This document shows, piece after piece, positions 54,817 to 64,000 of a stretch of 64,000 nucleotides of DNA. The position numbers and the translations under genes were made by a program. The notes under the pieces are model-generated. The model was not told the origin of the DNA, searched no databases, and saw only the letters and a program-made list of their open reading frames with translations. The stretch comes from Thalassovita taeanensis (GTDB taxonomy: Bacteria > Pseudomonadota > Alphaproteobacteria > Rhodobacterales > Rhodobacteraceae): the NCBI RefSeq assembly GCF_900110775.1, contig NZ_FOEP01000001.1, forward strand, positions 457,785-521,784, read 5' to 3'. Positions within the stretch are counted from its first letter, which is position 1, and every line of letters starts with the position of its first letter.

Positions 54817-57126
54817 TCAATGCAACTGGCGCTGCACAGTCTCTGTCAAGTCATTCAAAGAAAACGGTTTGGGCAAAAACACCGAATTCGGAATACGTCG
54901 GCTACTGTCATCAAAAGCATCCTCAGCATAACCTGAAACAAAGACCACCCGTGCGCCAGGGCGGTCCTTAAGCGCCTCGCGCACCCAAGTTGGCCCGTCC
55001 ATGCCCGGCATGATAACGTCGGTGACAAAAATATCCACGCTCAACTCGGGATCTTGAAGAACGCTCAGCGCATCCTCTGCCGACTCGGCTTCAATTACAG
55101 TATATCCTCGCAGACGAAGGGCCCGAGAGGCAAATGCCCGCACCGGCGCTTCATCCTCGACCAACAAAACAACCCCATCGCCATGTCTCGCTGCAACCGG
55201 TGCAGATATCCTGCCCTCCACCGGAGAGAGAGCTTCTTTCCCTTCATAGACGGGAAACAGCAAGGTGAAACATGTTCCGCGACCAAGGACGCTATCAACG
55301 AAAATGAAGCCACCACTTTGCTTTACGATCCCATAAACCGTCGACAGGCCCAAACCAGTACCTTCGCCTGTGCGTTTGGTTGTGTAAAATGGCTCAAACA
55401 CCTTTTGCAGCCGGTCAGGGGCAATCCCGCAGCCATCGTCAGACACGCAAACCGCCACATACTCGCCGACTGGAACGACTGCGCGGTCGCGCTCAATCGG
55501 CTCAGACAGGCCGCGCGTCTCCGTCTCAATGCGAATATCTCCACCTGTCGGCATCGCATCTCGGGCATTCACCACCAAATTCATCAGCACCTGTTCCAGC
55601 TGTCGCTTATCGGCGCGGATCGTGCGCGGCGCGGGATCATGGCTCAACGACAGCGTGACTTTCTCGCCCACCAGCCGATTTAGAAGATGCGTCAGATCGG
55701 CCAGCGTTTCACGCATATCCAACACTTCGGGCCTCAGGGTCTGTTTACGGGAAAAGGCCAGTAACTGACCGACAAGCGCCGCTGCGCGGTTGGCATTCTG
55801 GTTGATTTGCACCAGATCCCCATAATCCGGATCGCCCTGATCATGCCGGAGCAGCAACAGATCACAATGCCCCGAGATCGCCGTAAGAAGATTATTGAAA
55901 TCATGTGCCACGCCCCCGGCCAACTCGCCAATGGCCTGCATCTTCTGGCTTTGTACAAACTGAGCCTCAAGGCTTTTTAGCTCGGTTGCGTCGTGCAATA
56001 CTGCAATAAGTGCCTTCCCTTCCGCATCATGCACCCGATTGAGCGACACCTGTACAAACACCTCGCGGTCAGTGCGTTTCAGCCGTAAGAACTCTGATGC
56101 GTTCAGTCCGCGCCCCATTGCCGCATCATCCAACCAATCGGTAATGGATCGGCCCAGCCCCTCCATCATCTGCGGCAACCAACGGCCATCCGTATCGGGA
56201 ATCCCGAGCAGATCGCGTGCGAGCCGATTGGACATCAGAATTTCGCCCTCGCTCCCCAACCGCAACACAGCAACAGGCAGGGCATCAAGAGCTGCCTTGC
56301 TGGCTTCCGTTGCAAGCGCTTCTTTCTGCACAGGCATAAAATAGACCTCGCGACGTCCAGCGCTGCCTGGTGCTTCGTGAACCATGCATCGGCCAACTCC
56401 TGCGGCACCGGAAACTCGGTTCTCTTTCCCCAGCCGCAACGGCAATTCTGGGAAAATTCGATCAAGTGTACGCGTGCGCTCGCCGACAAATTGCCGCGCG
56501 GCATCATTCATGAACAAGATCGTTCCACCGCGCCCAACAGTCAGCATTGGCAGACCAGACCCCACGCCAGACCGCGCCCTTACTTGCCCTTCTCCAATAA
56601 CTTCAACCCGCCACAAATACCCGTCGTGGCGGACCCTATGCACATTCAGTCGGATATGACCGCGCCGCGTTACAACATCTTCAGTTGCTCCGGCCTCTGC
56701 GTCTGCACGCGCTTGCAGACGCATCAAAACTCCCGAGGGGTTTGCGAACACTTCCTGCAATACCGATGCCAGCGTCGTCTGGCCCGACAAATCAAACTGC
56801 GCCCGCGCCGCACTATTGAAATATACGACCGTCCCCAAAACGTCTGTTACAAAACTGGCGGCGGCGTCATGCTCAACAAACCCCGCAACTTGGGCAAGTG
56901 TGCGTCGCCTCAACAGGCGATGCGCGGCCCTGACCACCTGCGTCAGGACAACCATCGCTATCATGCTTGCCCCGGCAGCCATCAGCGCCAAACCAACAGA
57001 GGACTCGGCATAGCGCAATGCACCAATCAGGCACGCGACTCCCAACCCAGCCAACACCAGCGAGAATTGTGCCATCCGCCCTGTGCCTCGTCTCAATGGA
57101 CCGGAAGAGAACACTGTATATGCCAA
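54817..57126 (-). CDS. cckA: Cell-cycle hybrid histidine kinase CckA
   Basis: A 769-residue kinase. Two helices at about 20-36 and 42-64, PAS-type regions (about 85-185 and 280-380), HisKA with H408 in ELAGGVAHDFNNLL, HATPase (VVNARDAMPTGG, VSDDGCGIAPD, GTGLGLSTVYG) and a C-terminal receiver with D703 (VTDVIMPGMDG). CckA passes phosphate through ChpT to CtrA; in roseobacters this controls motility and related traits. A CtrA-type box lies 50 bases before the start, suggesting feedback. The rsmB gene lies upstream on the same strand. Confidence 0.93.
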   Translation of the reverse strand: MAYTVFSSGPLRRGTGRMAQFSLVLAGLGVACLIGALRYAESSVGLALMAAGASMIAMVVLTQVVRAAHRLLRRRTLAQVAGFVEHDAAASFVTDVLGTVVYFNSAARAQFDLSGQTTLASVLQEVFANPSGVLMRLQARADAEAGATEDVVTRRGHIRLNVHRVRHDGYLWRVEVIGEGQVRARSGVGSGLPMLTVGRGGTILFMNDAARQFVGERTRTLDRIFPELPLRLGKENRVSGAAGVGRCMVHEAPGSAGRREVYFMPVQKEALATEASKAALDALPVAVLRLGSEGEILMSNRLARDLLGIPDTDGRWLPQMMEGLGRSITDWLDDAAMGRGLNASEFLRLKRTDREVFVQVSLNRVHDAEGKALIAVLHDATELKSLEAQFVQSQKMQAIGELAGGVAHDFNNLLTAISGHCDLLLLRHDQGDPDYGDLVQINQNANRAAALVGQLLAFSRKQTLRPEVLDMRETLADLTHLLNRLVGEKVTLSLSHDPAPRTIRADKRQLEQVLMNLVVNARDAMPTGGDIRIETETRGLSEPIERDRAVVPVGEYVAVCVSDDGCGIAPDRLQKVFEPFYTTKRTGEGTGLGLSTVYGIVKQSGGFIFVDSVLGRGTCFTLLFPVYEGKEALSPVEGRISAPVAARHGDGVVLLVEDEAPVRAFASRALRLRGYTVIEAESAEDALSVLQDPELSVDIFVTDVIMPGMDGPTWVREALKDRPGARVVFVSGYAEDAFDDSSRRIPNSVFLPKPFSLNDLTETVQRQLH

Positions 57127-57173
57127 GGCAGCCCCCGTATTGATTCGCCCATATGCATTAGGCGCACGAACAG

Positions 57174-57188
57174 TTAACCGAAGCTTAA
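57174..57188. promoter_or_regulatory. CtrA-type box upstream of cckA
   Basis: TTAACCGAAGCTTAA matches TTAA-N7-TTAA exactly and reads as a match on both strands; a C follows on the plus strand and on the minus strand alike (TTAAC ends). It lies 48-62 bases before the cckA start, in the 95-base gap behind rsmB. A GANTC site (GATTC, 57142-57146), the CcrM target, lies between the box and cckA. Confidence 0.7.
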
Positions 57189-57221
57189 CTCAGGCCAGCC
57201 TCTCTCTACGGTTGTATGAAA

Positions 57222-58379
57222 TCAGCCCTGCGTCAAGCGCGACAGGTAAAACCCATCACCCGACGGCCCCGGCAGCCATTGTCGCTCTGACAAAACCCGC
57301 CATCCCGGATTGCGTGCAATAAACGCCTCGATACGTTGCAAGTTTTCTCGCGCCAGTACCGAACAGGTCACATAGGCAAGCTCGCCCGCTGGCGCAACCA
57401 AGCCCGCCGCACGGTCCAGAATCTCATCCTGTGTGCGGTTCAGATCGGCCAACCCTTCGGCGCTCAGCAGCCACTTCCCCTCAGGTGCGCGCCGCCACGC
57501 CCCGCTGCCCGAACAGGGCGCATCACATAGTACCAGATCGTAAGGCGCCGCATCCCCGGCATCGTCCAGAATGTTCACCACGACACCTGCGCGTTCGGCA
57601 CGCGCAGGCAGGTCGCGCATCCGCTGTGGATTGGCATCATAAGCATAAAATTGTGCCCGCGATAGCCCAGCCATGGCCAAGGTCTTACCGCCTCCGCCTG
57701 CGCATAAATCTAATACTTTTGAGCCATCTACGAGGTTGAGCTCATCCGCGACAGCTTGGCTCGCGCCATCCTGCAACTCTACAAGCCCGTCGGCATAGGC
57801 GCGGCTACCTGACACCTTGCGTGCGCCGTCCAAAACCCGCAACGCTGTCCGTGAAATCGCGTCAGGCTCGGCCATGATCCCGCCCTCTGCCAGTGCGGAA
57901 ATCGCCCCCGCAGGATCCGTCAAACGCAAGTTCACCCGCAACATCACCGGCGCCCGTTCACGCAAACTCAACGCTACCGCCTCGGCCTGATTGCCCAAGC
58001 CCTCGCGAAACAGCGGTAAAAGCCAATCCGGCAGGTCCAGTGCCTCGGCCCCGTCCGGCACGCGGCCGCCCGCCAACTCAGCCTCGCTCAAGACCGCAGG
58101 CGTGTACTGGCCGCCGGTGAACAACGGCGCCGGATCCCCCCCCTGCATACGCAACCAGCCAAGCATGATCCCGCGACCGGTCATTGCCCCGCCAAGTGCG
58201 GCGCAGGACCGTCGGCAGCGTAGCGCATCGAACACATGATCGCGCACCGCCACCCGATCCTTGGACCCGGCGAAACGTGATCGCCGCGCCCAACTGGTCA
58301 GAACCTTTTCCGCCGGAACCCCGGAAAGAACCTCGCCCAACAGCTCGGCTGCAGTTTGAATACGCGCTGCTGGCGTCAT
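57222..58379 (-). CDS. rsmB: 16S rRNA m5C methyltransferase, RsmB-type
   Basis: A 385-residue enzyme that methylates cytosine in 16S rRNA with S-adenosylmethionine. The SAM site is VLDLCAGGGGKTLAMAG, and the two catalytic cysteines lie in LCDAPCSGSGAWRR and VTCSVLARENLQR. The N-terminal 150 residues are helical (NusB-like) with DRVAVRDHVFDALR. It is somewhat shorter than E. coli RsmB (429). It follows guaB by 40 bases. Confidence 0.88.
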   Translation of the reverse strand: MTPAARIQTAAELLGEVLSGVPAEKVLTSWARRSRFAGSKDRVAVRDHVFDALRCRRSCAALGGAMTGRGIMLGWLRMQGGDPAPLFTGGQYTPAVLSEAELAGGRVPDGAEALDLPDWLLPLFREGLGNQAEAVALSLRERAPVMLRVNLRLTDPAGAISALAEGGIMAEPDAISRTALRVLDGARKVSGSRAYADGLVELQDGASQAVADELNLVDGSKVLDLCAGGGGKTLAMAGLSRAQFYAYDANPQRMRDLPARAERAGVVVNILDDAGDAAPYDLVLCDAPCSGSGAWRRAPEGKWLLSAEGLADLNRTQDEILDRAAGLVAPAGELAYVTCSVLARENLQRIEAFIARNPGWRVLSERQWLPGPSGDGFYLSRLTQG

Positions 58380-58419
58380 AATATGTTACCTTAACTTAAC
58401 GCCGCAAAGCATTGTTTAA

Positions 58420-60960
<2,541 letters not shown>

Positions 60961-60970
60961 ACCTCGCGTT

Positions 60971-61029
60971 CACATTTTCCAAATATCCCCGCCGGAGGCA
61001 TCCCCCCTCGCCTCCGGGCTTGGAATGTG
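60971..61029. repeat. Large palindromic hairpin after the ureohydrolase gene
   Basis: Inner stem CCGGAGGC (60992-60999) with GCCTCCGG (61010-61017), and outer arms CACATT-tt-CCAA (60971-60982) with TTGGAATGTG (61020-61029), separated by unpaired bases. It lies 10 bases after the stop codon and may act as a terminator, but it lacks a T-run and looks more like a dispersed palindromic repeat. Confidence 0.55.
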
Positions 61030-61125
61030 AAATGACGCGCTATCGCCAGAAATTGCCGCTCCGCGCCTTTCCCTTTCCGCGCAGCGCCATATTCTGCACC
61101 TAAGCGAACAGAACAGGCACAGCCC

Positions 61126-63168
61126 ATGACCACCGACCCTCTCGTGATCTTTACCCCCTCCGGCAAACGCGGCCATTTTCCCGTCGGCACCCCGGTGCTG
61201 ACCGCCGCTCGACAGCTTGGCGTTGATCTCGACTCCGTATGTGGCGGTCGTGGTATCTGTTCAAAATGCCAAATCACCCCCTCCTACGGTGAATTTCCCA
61301 AACATGGTGTAAGTGTCGCCCCCAACGCGCTGTCAGACTGGAACAGCGTCGAACAGCGGTATCAGGACAAACGCGGCCTTACCCCCGGTCGCCGCCTTGG
61401 CTGTCAGGCAACCATTCAGGGCGATGTCATTATCGATGTCCCGCCAGAATCCCAAGTCCACCGGCAGGTTATCCGCAAGGCCGCCTCGGCCCGCGCCATC
61501 ACTATGGACCCTGCCACACGGCTTTACTTCGTCGAGGTGCAGGAACCGGATATGGACGAACCCACCGGCGATCTCGAGCGGCTGTCCCGGGCGCTGCGCG
61601 AGCAATGGCAGATCGAGAGCCTTCGCGCCGATCTCTCGGTGCTATCGAAACTGCAACCTACCCTGCGCAAGGGAAACTGGCAGGTCACAGTTGCACTTTA
61701 CCGCGATCACCACGGCGGCCCCGCCCGACTGCTCGACATATGGCCGGGCCTGCACGAAGGCGGGCTCTACGGGCTGGCAATTGATCTCGGTTCCACCACC
61801 ATCGCCGCCCATCTTTGTGACCTGAACGATGGCCGCGTGCTGACGTCGGCGGGTGTGATGAACCCGCAGATCCGCTTTGGCGAAGATCTGATGAGCCGCG
61901 TCTCCTATGCGATGATGAACCCCGGCGGCGACCGCGAAATGACCGCCGCCGTGCGCACTGCACTCAACGGGCTAACCCAGTCACTGACGACCGAGGCAGG
62001 CATCGACCCCGCCCTGATTTTTGAGGCGGTCTTTGTCTGCAACCCGGTCATGCATCACCTGCTTCTGGGCATCGATCCGGTCGAACTTGGGCAAGCCCCC
62101 TTTGCGCTGGCGACTTCTGACTCGATGTCTCTGCCCGCAACCCAGCTTGACCTGACTACGCTCAATCCGCGCGCCCATGTCTATATTCTGCCCTGTATTG
62201 CGGGCCATGTTGGCGCCGACGCTGCTGCCGTGGCGTTGTCGGAAGAACCCAACAAATCCAAAGATCTGGTGCTGATCATTGATGTTGGCACCAATGCGGA
62301 AATCCTGCTCGGGAACACCTCCCGCGTACTGGCCTGCTCATCGCCCACTGGCCCCGCCTTTGAGGGTGCCCAGATCAGCAGCGGCCAGCGCGCCGCACCC
62401 GGCGCCATCGAACGCGTTGAAATTGACCCGGTGACCAAGGACCCCCGCTTTACCATCATCGGCTGTGATTTGTGGTCGAATGACCCCGGCTTTGCCGAGG
62501 CCTCCGCCGCGACTGGGATCACCGGCATATGCGGCTCTGGGATTATCGAGGCCGTGGCCGAAATGCGCATAGCAGGCCTGCTTGATCCCTCCGGCCTGAT
62601 CGGTTCCGCCACCCAGACCGGCACGCGCCGCAGCGTGCCTCAAGGCCGCACTCACGCCTATACTCTTTGGGACGGCACTGCCTCCGGTGGCCCATTGATC
62701 ACCATAACCCAAGGCGACATCCGCGCCATCCAACTTGCCAAATCCGCGCTCTACGCCGGCGCGCGGCTGTTAATGGATGAAATGGGCGTCGACAAGGTGG
62801 ACCGCGTTGTGCTTGCCGGTGCCTTTGGTGCCCATATCAGCCCCAAGCATGCCATGGTGCTGGGCATGATCCCGGATGTACCGCTCGACAAGGTTCTCAG
62901 TGCAGGCAACGCCGCTGGCACCGGCGCCCGCATCGCGCTGTGCAACATCGCATCTCGCGCCGAGATCGAACAGACAGTGCATCAGATCACCAAAGTCGAA
63001 ACCGCTATCGAACCGCGATTTCAGGAACATTTTGTCGCCGCCAACGCCATCCCACATGCGACCGAACCCTTCCCCGAACTGGCACAGATCGTCACCCTGC
63101 CCGATGTCAGCTTCAACACCAAAGGCGAAGCCGAAGATGGGTCTGGCCGCAGGCGCCGACGCCGCTAA
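61126..63168 (+). CDS. RACo-like reductive activator of corrinoid proteins (2Fe-2S plus ASKHA domain)
   Basis: A 680-residue cytoplasmic protein. The N-terminal ferredoxin-type domain has cysteines C39, C45, C48 and C93 (SVCGGRGICSKC, LGCQATI) for a 2Fe-2S cluster. The large C-terminal part is the DUF4445/ASKHA fold with GLAIDLGSTTIAAHLCDL, VFVCNPVMHHLLLGIDP, DVGTNAEILLGN, TGICGSGIIEAVAEM and VVLAGAFGAHISPKHA. Such proteins use ATP to re-reduce inactive Co(II) corrinoids in methyltransferase systems. No corrinoid protein or methyltransferase lies in the window; remnant accessory DNA follows. The C-terminus ends in GSGRRRRRR, a basic tail. Confidence 0.85.
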   Translation: MTTDPLVIFTPSGKRGHFPVGTPVLTAARQLGVDLDSVCGGRGICSKCQITPSYGEFPKHGVSVAPNALSDWNSVEQRYQDKRGLTPGRRLGCQATIQGDVIIDVPPESQVHRQVIRKAASARAITMDPATRLYFVEVQEPDMDEPTGDLERLSRALREQWQIESLRADLSVLSKLQPTLRKGNWQVTVALYRDHHGGPARLLDIWPGLHEGGLYGLAIDLGSTTIAAHLCDLNDGRVLTSAGVMNPQIRFGEDLMSRVSYAMMNPGGDREMTAAVRTALNGLTQSLTTEAGIDPALIFEAVFVCNPVMHHLLLGIDPVELGQAPFALATSDSMSLPATQLDLTTLNPRAHVYILPCIAGHVGADAAAVALSEEPNKSKDLVLIIDVGTNAEILLGNTSRVLACSSPTGPAFEGAQISSGQRAAPGAIERVEIDPVTKDPRFTIIGCDLWSNDPGFAEASAATGITGICGSGIIEAVAEMRIAGLLDPSGLIGSATQTGTRRSVPQGRTHAYTLWDGTASGGPLITITQGDIRAIQLAKSALYAGARLLMDEMGVDKVDRVVLAGAFGAHISPKHAMVLGMIPDVPLDKVLSAGNAAGTGARIALCNIASRAEIEQTVHQITKVETAIEPRFQEHFVAANAIPHATEPFPELAQIVTLPDVSFNTKGEAEDGSGRRRRRR

Positions 63169-63380
63169 CCCCAAAGTGCCCGCCCGATTGGCTTTTGATA
63201 TCTGCGATATGAGTACGGCGATGCCGCCACTGCACACGCCCGAAACCCGGCTTTTCAAGATAGCCCGCCAACAACTCAGTGTCCGCACAAGACTCCTGAG
63301 CGCCAACCCAGTGCATTACAATTTGCCTAAAAGTGCCCATCTGGGCCGCAACAGATGCAACTGCTCCTGCGTTATTCGGC
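63169..63380. other. Junction between RACo-like gene and accessory remnant, no gene recognised
   Basis: About 210 bases without a supported gene. A minus-strand frame crosses it but shows no motif, and its reading continues antisense into the RACo-like gene. It probably contains the left boundary of a decayed insertion. Confidence 0.35.
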
Positions 63381-63908
63381 AAAGCGGTCTTGATAGTCCT
63401 CACATATCAGCAATTGGATGCGGTGCATAAACTGCTGACTGATGCAAAGACCAAGGGCGGTGGACAGAACGGCCTAACTCAGAACAGTGCAGGGTCTGGC
63501 AAATCAAATACCATTGCATGGGCGGCGCATCAGATCATCAATCTGCATGACGACGAGGACGGCCCGCTGTTCGACACGGCGATCATCGTGACCGACCGCC
63601 TAGTGTTTGGCGGCTTTGCGCAAACCGCTGGTGTGGTCAAGAATATCGACGGCACGCCACGCGACCAGAAACAAGCCATAGAGGGCGGCGCGCGCATCAT
63701 CATCCCGACCATCCAGAAATTCCGCACAGAACACCTGTAAACCATCTCAGGGCAATCCGCCAAGAACTTCGCGGTGATCATTGACGAGGCGCATTCGTCG
63801 CAATCCGGTAAAGCTGCGCAAGAGATGACCGATGCGCTGCCCCGTGAGGTGGGCGGTTCGGACGACATTGAAGACCTGATCATGGCACATCAGGCAGTGC
63901 GAGGGTAA
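63381..63908 (+). pseudogene. Fragment of type I restriction endonuclease subunit HsdR
   Basis: The frame encodes HsdR-type helicase motifs: TYQQLDAVHKLL, the Walker A NSAGSGKSNTIAW (GSGKS at 63492-63506) and, after a TAA at 63738-63740, NFAVIIDEAHSSQSGKAAQ, the DEAH-box motif II. The region between TDR and GVVKNID is shortened relative to the usual family form, and the protein stops at 63908 soon after motif II. The endonuclease part, the C-terminus and the partners hsdM and hsdS are absent. It is therefore a non-functional remnant. Confidence 0.8.
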
Positions 63909-64000
63909 TCCCCCCATTTTAATGGGGTCCAGCCGTAGAATTCACGCGGCTGTTTTCAGTTTCATAGCGGGTGTCACGCCGCCGATGCCCATGTTGGGTC
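63905..64000 (-). mobile_element. Edge of an insertion sequence, continuing past the window
   Basis: The minus-strand frame from the window end to TGA at 63944-63942 reads PNMGIGGVTPAMKLKTAA, typical of the C-terminal end of IS3-type transposases (PHMGIGG.TPA..LK.A). Between it and the HsdR fragment lies a GC/AT palindrome, CCCCATT/AATGGGG, within 63911-63928, which could be part of the terminal inverted repeat. It cuts the HsdR fragment at about 63905, so the insertion may have helped break that gene. Confidence 0.6.

Noticed and set aside
58391..58400. TTAACTTAAC before rsmB as a CtrA site
   Set aside because: The two TTAA units are one base apart, not seven, so it does not match the CtrA consensus.
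63113..63403. 96-codon minus-strand frame between RACo-like gene and HsdR fragment
   Set aside because: No motif; it runs antisense into the RACo-like coding region and no ribosome site was seen.

Overview
The window reads as chromosomal DNA of a marine alphaproteobacterium of the family Rhodobacteraceae (Roseobacter group). The evidence is the gene order (pyrH-frr-uppS-cdsA-dxr-rseP, then bamA-ompH-fabZ-lpxA-lpxI-lpxB), high GC, a CckA hybrid kinase behind a TTAA-N7-TTAA CtrA-type box, a GTTC-N7-GTTC LexA-type box before recA, a DmdB-like acyl-CoA ligase and a RACo-like corrinoid-protein activator. No species is named; no search could be run.

Layout. 1-2032: end of a sensor kinase, a sulfotransferase gene broken by one in-frame stop, and a CAU-anticodon tRNA. 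2087-7919 (minus): a five-gene, end-overlapping operon joining a BMP-type nucleoside ABC importer to a cytosine-deaminase-like hydrolase. 8404-18466 (mostly plus): DmdB-like ligase, RidA-type protein, ndk, ABC-F ATPase, MarC, gyrA, a LysR regulator and a small DoxX-like membrane protein. 18523-22799: M32 carboxypeptidase, heme A synthase, TrmJ and a ThiE-like protein. 22803-34843 (minus): the envelope and isoprenoid block, covering UMP kinase, ribosome recycling, undecaprenyl-PP and CDP-diacylglycerol synthesis, DXP reductoisomerase, RseP, BamA, an OmpH/Skp chaperone and lipid A synthesis.

34985-43252: miaA, then an AraC-type regulator beside a four-gene oligopeptide-type ABC operon with a 12-bp direct repeat at 22-bp spacing between them. 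43310-46691: a periplasmic protein of unknown role, a lytic transglycosylase, a cytochrome b561 overlapping a membrane-anchored LuxR-type regulator, ssb, and a 45-residue membrane protein. 46737-53809: a GNAT/FemAB-like protein, typA, a DUF1330 protein, alaS and recA. 54005-60960: a second sulfotransferase-like gene, cckA, rsmB, guaB and an agmatinase-family gene. 61126-64000: a RACo-like protein, then decayed accessory DNA made of a fragment of a type I restriction HsdR gene and the end of an insertion sequence that runs off the window.

Most of the window is housekeeping. I found no clear new multi-gene system. The best leads are the cytochrome b561/LuxR pair, the AraC direct repeat, the dual LexA boxes at recA, the CtrA box at cckA, the two small membrane proteins at 29155-29280 and 46554-46691, and the two decaying genes at the edges of the window.
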